Source of the DNA: Bacillota bacterium
Lineage (GTDB): Bacteria; Bacillota; Syntrophomonadia; Syntrophomonadales; Syntrophomonadaceae
Direction: 5' to 3'
NCBI GenBank assembly: GCA_017861475.1
Contig: JAGFXV010000178.1
Coordinates: 1 to 6,437, forward strand
DNA length: 6,437 nucleotides
The translations under genes were made by a program, and so were the position numbers. A model generated the notes under the pieces. That model was not told the DNA's origin and did no database searches. It was given only the letters and a program-made list of their open reading frames with translations. How positions within the stretch are numbered: position 1 is the first letter of the stretch; each line of letters starts with the position of its first letter. Below, piece after piece: positions 1 to 5,798 of the stretch.

Positions 1-2
1 CA

Positions 3-128
3 AATATAAAATGTAAAATAGTAAACGAAAAATATGAAGGGACATCATTTGAGATTAAAAAAGTCAGAACCAGATTTGGTGGTTCAAAAATAACGGAAGA
101 ATGGTCAAAATTTACCAAGCCAAAATAA
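3..128 (+). CDS. 3' end of an unidentified protein, cut by the window edge
   Basis: An open frame runs from the left edge to a TAA at 126-128 and encodes the last 41 residues of a protein. It contains no ATG, so the start must lie outside the window. The tail is basic and ends in WSKFTKPK; it has no membrane segment or motif I recognise. Lysine-rich, AT-rich codon use fits the neighbouring AT-rich genes. About 120 bases of AT-rich spacer separate it from the next promoter, and the hairpin with T-run at 270-316 could serve as its terminator. The frame is short, so it could be open by chance in AT-rich DNA; no function is assigned. Confidence 0.45.
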   Translation, partial: NIKCKIVNEKYEGTSFEIKKVRTRFGGSKITEEWSKFTKPK

Positions 129-248
129 TTTTTTTAATCACTAACAATAATTCTTCTCGAGAACTGATAAAAAATTTCTGTAACACAACTATTGTAAGGA
201 TTCATTCATAAAAAACAAATTTGGCTATTACATTAAAAATAAAGATTT

Positions 249-257
249 TGCTATAAT
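249..257 (+). promoter_or_regulatory. Extended -10 promoter upstream of the CarD-like gene
   Basis: TG at 249-250, one base, then a perfect TATAAT at 252-257 form an extended -10 element. The best -35 candidate is ATTACA at 227-232 (4 of 6 matches) with a long 19-base spacer, so the extended -10 probably carries most of the recognition. Transcription would start near 263-265, a few bases before the hairpin at 270-308. It is the only good promoter seen ahead of the CarD-like gene. Confidence 0.6.
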
Positions 258-269
258 TTAGTTACAACG

Positions 270-316
270 TGTAGTCTCGATGACGTAAATCCTGTTGTCG
301 GAACTACATTTTTTTT
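270..316 (+). terminator. Intrinsic terminator-like hairpin with T8, possibly an attenuator
   Basis: TGTAGT at 270-275 pairs with ACTACA at 303-308. An inner arm continues: TC 277-278 with GA 301-302, and GATGAC 279-284 with GTTGTC 294-299, with G300 bulged and two G-U pairs. The loop is 285-293. Eight T follow at 309-316. This is a good intrinsic terminator on the plus strand. It starts only about 13 bases after the -10 box at 252-257 and ends 58 bases before the CarD-like start codon, so it may terminate the upstream gene, attenuate the CarD-like gene, or end a small RNA of about 50 bases. Confidence 0.6.
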
Positions 317-374
317 ACGCAAAATTACTCATTTGCTGATGTTGCTTGAATTCTTACGGCAAGGAGGAATATTG

Positions 375-869
375 ATGTTTAAGGTAAATGATTATGTTGT
401 GTATGGCTCAACGGGAGTGTGTCGCATTACTGATATAGCAAGAGACGAGTATTCCGGTAATAGTGAAACGAAATATTATATTTTACATCCCGTTTACAAC
501 GATAATATGACCATTAAGATACCGGTGAATAATCCCAGAATTTCAATGCGGGCAATCCTTTCAAAAGAAGAAGTATCCTCCCTGATTGCAACCATGCCGG
601 ATAAAGAAACCATTTGGATAGAAGACAGCCGGGAGAGAAGTGAACTCTTTAAATCCATACTAAGAAAAGGAACCTGTGAAGACTGGATAAAGCTTATCAA
701 AACATTGTATCTCGAAAAAGAATCACGTTCAGCTACAGGTAAAACATTAACCAATACAGATGAAGAAATTATGCGGTCTGCCGAAAAACATTTGAATGAA
801 GAATTTGCCATCGTTTTAAATATTTCTCCTGATGAGGTTCTTCCTTATATTCTTGAACATCTCTCATAA
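375..869 (+). CDS. CarD/CdnL-like RNA polymerase-binding transcription regulator
   Basis: A cytoplasmic 164-residue protein. Residues 1-65 or so look like the RNA polymerase-interaction domain of the CarD_CdnL_TRCF family: FKVNDYVVYGSTGVCRI at the start, a YYILHPVYND strand, then TIKIPVNN and an ISMRAILSKEEV segment. The remaining ~100 residues are charged and probably helical, as in CdnL C-terminal domains. Known members bind the RNA polymerase beta subunit and affect promoter open-complex stability; that role is inferred here. The start at ATG 375 is set by AAGGAGG at 361-367, 7 bases upstream; in-frame TTG 333 and ATG 339 have no ribosome site. It is downstream of a promoter and a terminator-like hairpin, and 114 bases before a second small gene whose product also has a Tudor-like signature. 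Full length for the family, with no defect seen. Confidence 0.82.
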   Translation: MFKVNDYVVYGSTGVCRITDIARDEYSGNSETKYYILHPVYNDNMTIKIPVNNPRISMRAILSKEEVSSLIATMPDKETIWIEDSRERSELFKSILRKGTCEDWIKLIKTLYLEKESRSATGKTLTNTDEEIMRSAEKHLNEEFAIVLNISPDEVLPYILEHLS

Positions 870-908
870 TTTTCGGAGCAAGAAAAATTAAAAACGAAAT
901 GATTATGC

Positions 909-956
909 AACGTGTTGTTTTGACAAAAGTAAATCCCATTGTCAAAGCTGCACGTT
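909..956 (+). repeat. Long imperfect inverted repeat between two small genes
   Basis: AACGTG 909-914 pairs with CACGTT 951-956, and TTTGACAA 919-926 pairs perfectly with TTGTCAAA 939-946. The bases between (915-918 and 947-950) give one G-C, two G-U and one mismatch, so the arm is 18 positions long with one mismatch around a 12-base loop. Only four T follow (960-963), so it is at best a weak terminator. It lies 12 bases before the ribosome site at 968-973 of the next gene, so a folded leader affecting that gene or a protein-binding palindrome is possible. Confidence 0.5.
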
Positions 957-983
957 CCGTTTTCAAAAAGGAGAGTGAATGAT

Positions 984-1220
984 TTGGACTTGACGAATGA
1001 GCTGATTACGCATCCGGTGTTTGGAAAAGGAAAAGTCATCAGCCAGGAAAATACCCGGATAACGATTCAGTTTGCCAAGGAGATTGGTATTAAGCAATTC
1101 ATTTATCCGGATGCATTTGAAAAATTTTTAAACATGTGCAATCTTGCAGCGGCACAATCTTTACTGGCAGATTTGAGCTCTAAAAAACAACAAATCGAGT
1201 TACAGCAGCAAGCAGAATAG
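984..1220 (+). CDS. Small FGxG-motif (Tudor/SH3-like) protein of unknown function
   Basis: A 78-residue soluble protein. Residues 8-46 carry HPVFGKGKV followed by beta-rich sequence (ITIQF, KQFIYPDAFEKFL), a pattern shared by small Tudor/SH3-like modules such as the C-terminal domain of UvrD/PcrA helicases and the CarD RNA polymerase-interaction domain. The last ~25 residues are a glutamine-rich, probably helical tail. I know similar YPDAFEKFL proteins from Firmicutes only as hypothetical proteins. The start is uncertain. AAGGAG at 968-973 is 10 bases from TTG 984 (chosen, 78 residues) but only 1 base from in-frame GTG 975 (81 residues); ATG 979 is in another frame and stops at once. It probably shares a transcript with the CarD-like gene and is followed by a strong terminator. 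An RNA polymerase- or nucleic-acid-related role is inference only. Confidence 0.68.
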   Translation: MDLTNELITHPVFGKGKVISQENTRITIQFAKEIGIKQFIYPDAFEKFLNMCNLAAAQSLLADLSSKKQQIELQQQAE

Positions 1221-1225
1221 TTGGG

Positions 1226-1256
1226 ACCGTCTGCCAGGAAGCGGACGGTTTTTTTT
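1226..1256 (+). terminator. Strong intrinsic terminator
   Basis: ACCGTCTGC at 1226-1234 pairs over nine positions (one G-U) with GCGGACGGT at 1241-1249, loop CAGGAA, followed by a T-run at 1249-1256. It begins six bases after the stop of the small FGxG protein and ends the left-hand plus-strand unit. Confidence 0.92.
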
Positions 1257-1629
1257 GCCATGCGTTGATTCAATTAAAAATTTTCGACATTTTGGTAAAC
1301 GACATGACGACAAAACAGCCAATAAGCCATTTTGCTTTACGTTTAAACAAATCCCATTTTACAAACAACTTTGCAGGAAATTTTGTTTTTTAACAGAAAC
1401 GTATTACTATCAAACCTTTCACAAACATCAACCTACGTCGGTCGAAGAATTTCAGCTTTTAAATCTTTGGTAAAAGGAAGCCCGAGATAGCTTGCTGTCT
1501 TTGACGCAACCAAGTTACCCTGCAGGATGTTGCTGTTCTTATCCTGCAGTATCCTCCTAATTTAACGATGCAATTTCGACCAAATACTGCCAATCATTCA
1601 CGAAATTCTTGAAAAGAGGGGATTGTAAG
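1257..1629 (+). other. Non-coding spacer before the first acyl-CoA ligase
   Basis: About 370 bases between a terminator and the ligase start codon. An open frame of about 70 codons starts inside the preceding T-run, has no ribosome site and no recognisable motif, so I treat this as non-coding. I could not find a convincing sigma-70 promoter; the nearest hexamers (TTAACA at 1390, TTGACG at 1501) lack a -10 at proper spacing. The spacer contains an imperfect palindrome at 1428-1445 (ACC-T-ACGT-C-GGT core at 1431-1442) and the foldable segment at 1469-1549. The ribosome site AGAGGGG at 1615-1621 closes it. Confidence 0.6.
1469..1549 (+). promoter_or_regulatory. Foldable leader segment: two hairpins ahead of the ligase
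   Basis: Hairpin one: GAGATAG 1484-1490 with CTGTCTT 1495-1501 around a CTTG tetraloop closed by G-C. GGTAA 1469-1473 can pair with TTACC 1515-1519 and enclose it. Hairpin two: CTGCAGGAT 1520-1528 pairs perfectly with ATCCTGCAG 1541-1549 around a 12-base loop and starts directly after TTACC. AGGA 1475-1478 could alternatively pair with TCCT 1552-1555 to close a three-way junction. No T-run follows. It matches no riboswitch class that I recognise with confidence; hairpin two could equally be a DNA operator palindrome. Confidence 0.4.
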
Positions 1630-3306
1630 ATGGGATTTAAAGCTTGGGACAGGTTCTGGGAAAAGACTTATACAGACGATTGGTTTAAAGAAGGGTATAT
1701 TCACGGCAAGGAGCCATTGTTCAGGCATATTTACAACAATTCCTTGCATTTGCGTCATCGAACCGCGATCAACTTTTACGGAAGACTCATATCATGGGAT
1801 GAATTCAGAGACCTGATCCTGCGGGCTGCCGGCGGGCTGCAGAAGCTGGGGATCAAAAAAGGGGATCGTGTCTATATAGGCCTGCAGAACTCCCCCCAAT
1901 TTGTGATTGCTTATTATGCCGCACATTCGTTGGGAGCCGTAACCATGTCCATATCACCGGCTTACAAAGCCGGCGAAGTCAGTTATGTTGTCAATGACGC
2001 AGGCGCCAAGGTAATGATTATTGAAGAATCAGTCGTACCTGTTTTCAACGAGATCAAAGACATTATCCCCTCAGTGGAACACGTGGTTGTAACGGCGATG
2101 GACGAATATATTCCGGAAGAACCGTTCCCGGCATTTCCTGCCGATTTAAGAGCCCGGGGAGTAGATTGTCCGGGTGCCATTGCCTGGAAAGACTTCATCG
2201 CCTCTGAACCGATTACGGAGATGGCGGATGTTGATATCAACGACCTGGCACTGCTGCAGTACACTTCGGGAACGACCGGACGTCCCAAGGGAGCCATGCT
2301 GACCCACAAAAATCTCGTTAACGGCGCCTGGATCAACAGCGTCAATTATACGATGACCGTAGATGACAGAACCATTGCTATCCTGCCTATGTTTCATGTT
2401 ACCAGCATGAATGATCTTCTTAACAACCCAATGTTTACCGGCGGCGAACTGATCATCCTGACTCGTTTTGATGTGGAAGCATTTTTACAGGCAGCGGAAC
2501 GTTACAAGGCAACCTATACGGTATTGGCTACGCCGATCGTTATCCTGATGGCTCATCACCCCGCCTTTGGCAAGTATGACATTTCCTCCATGACCAAGAT
2601 TGGTATCGGCGGAGCATCACTTCCGCCGGCTGTTGCTGACAAATATATGGCGATGGGCATTAGTCTTACTGAAGGATACGGAATGAGTGAAACCACTGCC
2701 ACCACGGTAATGAATCCAATAGCTGCCAATGTCTTTGGCAGTATCGGTTTGCCTTCTCCGCAAATGGATATCAGGATCGCCGATATAAGCGATTTGAGCC
2801 GGGATGTGGCAATCGGTGAGGAAGGTGAACTCTGGGTCAAAGGAGAAAGCAACGGTATCGGCTATTGGAACAATCCGGAGGCAACTGAGGAGACTTTCGT
2901 GGAAGGCGGCTGGGTCCGTACCGGAGACATCGTTAAGATAGACGAGAAAGGTTATATCTATATCTGCGGACGGCTTAAGGAAATGATCAAGGTTTCCGCT
3001 TATAGTGTTTTCCCGGCCGAGGTGGAGCAGTATATGTTCGCCCATCCGGCTATCATGGATTGCTGCGCCATCGGCATCCCCCATGAAACCAAAGGGGAAG
3101 AGGTCAAAGCCTTCGTTGTTCTCAAACCAGATTATGTTGGCAAAATCACCGAGGAAGAAATCATCGAATGGGCCAAAGGCCAAATGGCACACTACAAGTA
3201 TCCGCGCACCATCGAATTCCGCGCCAATCTACCCAAGGGCAATACCGGCAAGGTAGAGCGGAAAGTCCTGGTAGCAGAAGAAAAAGCCAAACGCGAAAAC
3301 TGCTGA
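1630..3306 (+). CDS. AMP-forming acyl-CoA ligase (fatty-acid--CoA ligase-like), complete
   Basis: A 558-residue class I adenylate-forming (ANL) enzyme, normal length. It should convert a carboxylic acid, ATP and CoA to acyl-CoA, AMP and pyrophosphate in the cytoplasm. Motifs in order: P-loop-like A3 YTSGTTGRPKG at 211-221; A5 EGYGMSETTA at 348-357; A7 RTGD ending at Asp433; hinge region GRLKEMIK at 447-454; A10 PKGNTGKVER with catalytic Lys541. The A8 segment reads KVSAYSVFPAEVE where many relatives have a Gly pair before the Asn/Ser; this resembles the fatty-acyl ligase subgroup. The acid cannot be read from the sequence; medium or long fatty acid is my guess, aromatic acid possible. The start at ATG 1630 is chosen because AGAGGGG at 1615-1621 lies 8 bases upstream; in-frame TTG 1609 has none. 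Single-gene unit converging with a TetR gene, a likely but unproven regulator. Confidence 0.92.
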   Translation: MGFKAWDRFWEKTYTDDWFKEGYIHGKEPLFRHIYNNSLHLRHRTAINFYGRLISWDEFRDLILRAAGGLQKLGIKKGDRVYIGLQNSPQFVIAYYAAHSLGAVTMSISPAYKAGEVSYVVNDAGAKVMIIEESVVPVFNEIKDIIPSVEHVVVTAMDEYIPEEPFPAFPADLRARGVDCPGAIAWKDFIASEPITEMADVDINDLALLQYTSGTTGRPKGAMLTHKNLVNGAWINSVNYTMTVDDRTIAILPMFHVTSMNDLLNNPMFTGGELIILTRFDVEAFLQAAERYKATYTVLATPIVILMAHHPAFGKYDISSMTKIGIGGASLPPAVADKYMAMGISLTEGYGMSETTATTVMNPIAANVFGSIGLPSPQMDIRIADISDLSRDVAIGEEGELWVKGESNGIGYWNNPEATEETFVEGGWVRTGDIVKIDEKGYIYICGRLKEMIKVSAYSVFPAEVEQYMFAHPAIMDCCAIGIPHETKGEEVKAFVVLKPDYVGKITEEEIIEWAKGQMAHYKYPRTIEFRANLPKGNTGKVERKVLVAEEKAKRENC

Positions 3307-3314
3307 TTTTAACG

Positions 3315-3344
3315 AGAGGCCGTCCCAAAAGGACGGCTTCTTTT
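3315..3344 (+). terminator. Intrinsic terminator between convergent genes
   Basis: GCCGTCC at 3319-3325 pairs perfectly with GGACGGC at 3331-3337, loop CAAAA. The arm can extend through AGAG 3315-3318 with TTCT 3338-3341 (one G-U). The T-rich tail TTCTTTT is at 3338-3344. It terminates the plus-strand ligase 8 bases past its stop. It touches the last codon of the convergent TetR gene at 3343. On the minus strand the hairpin is followed by only a weak T tract, so bidirectional use is possible but not clear. Confidence 0.88.
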
Positions 3345-3966
3345 AATGTATACCCTCAATCTTACTTTCTTTTCGCATGCCCTCAATAATTATGGCAAGC
3401 TGGTTGGTCATCCTTTCTTCCAGATCATACTTGCCATCGTTCAGACACCAGTCATAGAGCATGCCCCGTCCACAGCTCAGTATGATATTGGCCAGTTTTT
3501 CAGCAGAAACGTCTTCACGGATCGTACCTTCCAACTGTGCCGAGCTAATCGCATCCCGCAGGATCGTATAGAAGGGCCGCTCTTTGGAAATAAAATATTC
3601 CGTGCCGGCATAGAGCTGGCTTTTATAAATCTGGCGGACAAAGCCGACTCCGAGATGGGTGGCATGTCGTGCCTGGAAAACAACTGTCAGCAAAATCTTT
3701 TCAATCGAATTGCATCGAGGAGCATTTTCCGCATAAAACTCTCTATAGCTTTTATCAATAATGAGATAGGTCTCTACCACGATATCGTCTTTGGACTTGA
3801 AATAGTGATAAAAAAGGCCTTTGGCCACCTCTGACTCTTTAGCGATCTCTTCCACCGTAACATTTTCAAAGCCTTTTTCAGTGATTAACCGAAAAGCAGT
3901 ATCAAATATTTTTTGCTTGGTTTCCGCAGCTTGCAGGTCACGTTTGGTAGGTTTTTTCTGGTTCAT
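3343..3966 (-). CDS. TetR/AcrR-family transcriptional repressor
   Basis: A 207-residue protein, typical for the family. The N-terminal DNA-binding domain spans about residues 14-65: TKQKIFDTAFRLITEKGF, then the helix-turn-helix VTVEEIAKESEVAKGLFYHYF and the usual KSKDDIV continuation. The C-terminal ~140 residues are helical and variable, the usual ligand-binding and dimerisation part; the ligand cannot be read. Basic lysine-rich residues precede the domain. Start at ATG 3966 is chosen over an upstream in-frame candidate because GAGGAG lies 6 bases before it. It has its own extended -10 promoter and sits between two acyl-CoA ligase genes, so regulation of acid activation by an acyl-CoA or free acid is a natural inference, as for FadR-type TetR proteins of Firmicutes. 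The palindrome at 5815-5826 is a candidate target; I see no second copy at its own promoter. Confidence 0.9.
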   Translation of the reverse strand: MNQKKPTKRDLQAAETKQKIFDTAFRLITEKGFENVTVEEIAKESEVAKGLFYHYFKSKDDIVVETYLIIDKSYREFYAENAPRCNSIEKILLTVVFQARHATHLGVGFVRQIYKSQLYAGTEYFISKERPFYTILRDAISSAQLEGTIREDVSAEKLANIILSCGRGMLYDWCLNDGKYDLEERMTNQLAIIIEGMRKESKIEGIH

Positions 3967-3999
3967 TTTTTGCTCCTCGTCAACAGTTTTGGCGGATAC

Positions 4000-4008
4000 A
4001 TTATACCA
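4000..4008 (-). promoter_or_regulatory. Extended -10 promoter of the TetR gene
   Basis: On the minus strand the sequence reads TGGTATAAT: a TG, one base, and a perfect TATAAT at 4005-4000. No good -35 is seen at 16-18 bases, so the extended -10 probably suffices. The predicted start is near 3993, about 27 bases before the TetR start codon, giving a short leader with the GAGGAG site. It lies just after the terminator of the upstream ligase, so the TetR gene is likely transcribed on its own. Confidence 0.65.
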
Positions 4009-4030
4009 TTTTTCATAAGTAAATATAAAT

Positions 4031-4068
4031 TTAGAAGAAAACTGCAGCGGGATCATCCGCTGCAGTTT
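4031..4068 (-). terminator. Intrinsic terminator of the second ligase
   Basis: A perfect 12-base-pair stem: AAACTGCAGCGG at 4039-4050 against CCGCTGCAGTTT at 4057-4068, loop of six. Read on the minus strand it is followed by the T-rich tail TTTTCTTCTAA at 4041-4031. It lies 43 bases past the stop codon at 4111-4113 and immediately before the TetR promoter. Confidence 0.88.
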
Positions 4069-4110
4069 GTATCATGCTTGTTGTTTGAGTACGTTTAATT
4101 TACAAAGGGA

Positions 4111-5571
4111 TCAGGATATAAATGATTTTTGGCCCTCCCAATAGGGCTTGCGCAATTCTTTCTTCAGCATTTTGCCCACCGCATTGCGGGGGATGGCATC
4201 GGCATAATCGACCGATTTGGGGACCTTAAATCCAGCCAGATACTGACGGCAGTGGGTGATGACATCTTCTTCACTGATGGAGTAACCTGGCTTTAGTACC
4301 ACGATGGCTTTGACCTGTTCACCCCATTTTTCGTCCGGCACACCGATGACACCGACATCAGCGATACCGTTGAGTTTCAGGATCACACCTTCCACTTCAG
4401 CCGGATAAATATTGGTGCCTCCGCTGACAATCATATCCTTGGCACGATCGACGAGATAAATATATCCATCCTCATCGATCCTGGCCATATCTCCTACCGA
4501 AGTCCATTCATGATCAAGGAAGGATTCCTGGGTTCCCTCCGGGTTATGCCAGTATCCGTCAAAGGTTGCAGGACTGCGTGAATATAGTACCCCTATTCCA
4601 CCCGGACCGACTTCCTGGGCTTTATCATCGACGATTTTGAGATCCGCCATCTTTCTGAAAATGGTGCTGTGCATGGGAGCGCCGCAAGCCACTGCCAGCC
4701 GAACCGAAGACAAGTCATATTTGGCAATGGTTTCCGGAGGCAATGACAACATCCAATCGTACATGATAGGTACCATGAAAACGAAGCTGGGCTTATGAAG
4801 GTCGATCAGACGCAGAGACTCTTCCGGCACAAAGGCTGGAGCAATACAGAGCGTCCCCCCCACCGTAAGCATGGTAAGGAAATAACCGGTGGTAGCAGCT
4901 GCATACATTGGGGCTACTACAAGCATGGAATCATCACGGCTCAAACCCAGTTCCAACGCAGTTGAAATCGCCATATTGTAATCGCAGTACATGGTGCGTA
5001 CGGCCCCTTTGGGTTTGCCGGTGGTGCCGGAAGTATAGAAAAGAAGGTGCATATCTTCAGGCAGAACTTCCACCCGCGGTTCCTCTTTGCTTCCACTGGC
5101 GATAAGTTCTTCGTAGTTCAATGCCCCATCCACTTTGGTGTCGCTGATCAGAACGATTTCCTTGATGGTGGGCAAGCGATCAAGTAAAGGAGAAATCAAA
5201 TCATATTGTTCCTGCTTTACGAAAATGACTTTGGCTTCACAGTTGTTGATCTGATAAATGATTTCCTCAGGAGTCAGGCGGTAATTTCCCAGGGTTATGG
5301 GTAATCCGATCATTTCCGCCGCTACCACGACTTCAACAAATTGGTAGGAATTAGGCATATAGGTAGCTACCAGATCAGGTTTTTTTAGGTCTAAGGCCAA
5401 TAGTGCGTTGGCCAGTTGCATACAGCGCTGCCACATTTCAGCGTAGGTTTCACTGAAGCCTTCCGTTTTCAATGCGATCCGATCAGGATGTTTTTTGACA
5501 TGTCCTCTGATGGTGGAAATTCCCGTGCTGGTCAGTGTAGTTTTGCCTGGTTGTTTGCCGATAAAATCCAT
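4111..5571 (-). CDS. Acyl-CoA ligase (AMP-forming) lacking the A5 region
   Basis: A 486-residue ANL-superfamily ligase, shorter than the usual 510-560. Present: A3 YTSGTTGKPKG at 179-189; A7 with Asp361 (SVGD); hinge VDRAKD with Arg376; SGGTNIYPAEVE; A10 with catalytic-type Lys467 (NAVGK). Missing: the stretch that should carry the A5 YG.TE motif. The sequence runs from CGAPMHSTIFRKMADL (ending at residue 311) straight into KIVDDKAQEVGPGG, where the neighbouring complete ligase has about 39 more residues between the equivalent points. The frame stays open, so this is an in-frame deletion of about 117 bases at 4636-4641. A5 normally contacts adenine and contributes the Mg-binding Glu, so adenylation is probably lost or changed. 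Start ATG 5571 has AAAGGAGG at 5587-5580, 8 bases away; in-frame TTG 5577 is too close to it. Own promoter at 5799-5827 and terminator at 4031-4068; flanks the TetR gene. Confidence 0.88.
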   Translation of the reverse strand: MDFIGKQPGKTTLTSTGISTIRGHVKKHPDRIALKTEGFSETYAEMWQRCMQLANALLALDLKKPDLVATYMPNSYQFVEVVVAAEMIGLPITLGNYRLTPEEIIYQINNCEAKVIFVKQEQYDLISPLLDRLPTIKEIVLISDTKVDGALNYEELIASGSKEEPRVEVLPEDMHLLFYTSGTTGKPKGAVRTMYCDYNMAISTALELGLSRDDSMLVVAPMYAAATTGYFLTMLTVGGTLCIAPAFVPEESLRLIDLHKPSFVFMVPIMYDWMLSLPPETIAKYDLSSVRLAVACGAPMHSTIFRKMADLKIVDDKAQEVGPGGIGVLYSRSPATFDGYWHNPEGTQESFLDHEWTSVGDMARIDEDGYIYLVDRAKDMIVSGGTNIYPAEVEGVILKLNGIADVGVIGVPDEKWGEQVKAIVVLKPGYSISEEDVITHCRQYLAGFKVPKSVDYADAIPRNAVGKMLKKELRKPYWEGQKSFIS

Positions 5572-5798
5572 ATACAATTCCTCCTTTGTTTTTATGTCAG
5601 TATTTATAGCGAAATAGATCTAACGAAAACTAAACCGATCACTAAAAATAACCTTCGGACATATTCTGAGAATCTCCAGTGAAACTGATATTATGCAAAT
5701 TATCTGCGTTATTAATTTAACTATTCATTAAGCCTGAACCAAGGGTGAAGTAATTCAACTTTTCCTTGCTCAAATGATTTCTCTGTTTATTTGCTTAC
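5572..5798 (-). other. Long untranslated leader of the second ligase
   Basis: From the predicted start near 5792 to the ATG at 5571 there are about 220 bases of AT-rich sequence. I see no gene in it and no strong terminator hairpin. The only local symmetry is the short ATTCTGAGAAT at 5663-5673. A six-codon frame on the minus strand starts inside this leader but has no ribosome site. A second promoter closer to the gene was looked for and not found with confidence. Confidence 0.45.

Noticed and set aside
154..163. Perfect 10-base palindrome TTCTCGAGAA in the spacer after the first gene
   Set aside because: Short, with no pairing beyond ten bases, far (about 86 bases) from the -10 box, and expected by chance at this length; no second copy seen.
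333..374. Longer N-terminus for the CarD-like protein from TTG 333 or ATG 339
   Set aside because: No ribosome site precedes them, whereas AAGGAGG at 361-367 is ideally placed for ATG 375, which also gives the family-typical FKVNDYVVY start.
1428..1445. Imperfect palindrome around ACCTACGTCGGT as a second operator for the TetR protein
   Set aside because: It has mismatches at several paired positions, spacing different from TGACCGCGGTCA, and no recognisable promoter beside it.
1255..1473. Plus-strand open frame of about 72 codons in the spacer after the terminator
   Set aside because: It starts inside the terminator T-run, has no ribosome site, contains low-complexity AT-rich coding with no motif, and overlaps foldable leader sequence.
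1475..1519. c-di-GMP-I (GEMM) riboswitch, suggested by a GACGCAA segment after a hairpin
   Set aside because: The GCAAACC and AAAGC conserved bases, the GNRA loop and its receptor are not there; similarity is limited to a few junction bases, so it is not called as a feature.
2617..3192. Minus-strand open frame of about 190 codons opposite the first ligase
   Set aside because: It lies entirely antisense to conserved ligase motifs A5-A8 and has no ribosome site or recognisable domain; a shadow of the real gene.
3346..3834. Plus-strand open frame of about 160 codons opposite the TetR gene
   Set aside because: It is antisense to a clear TetR helix-turn-helix protein, begins within the terminator region and resembles no family.
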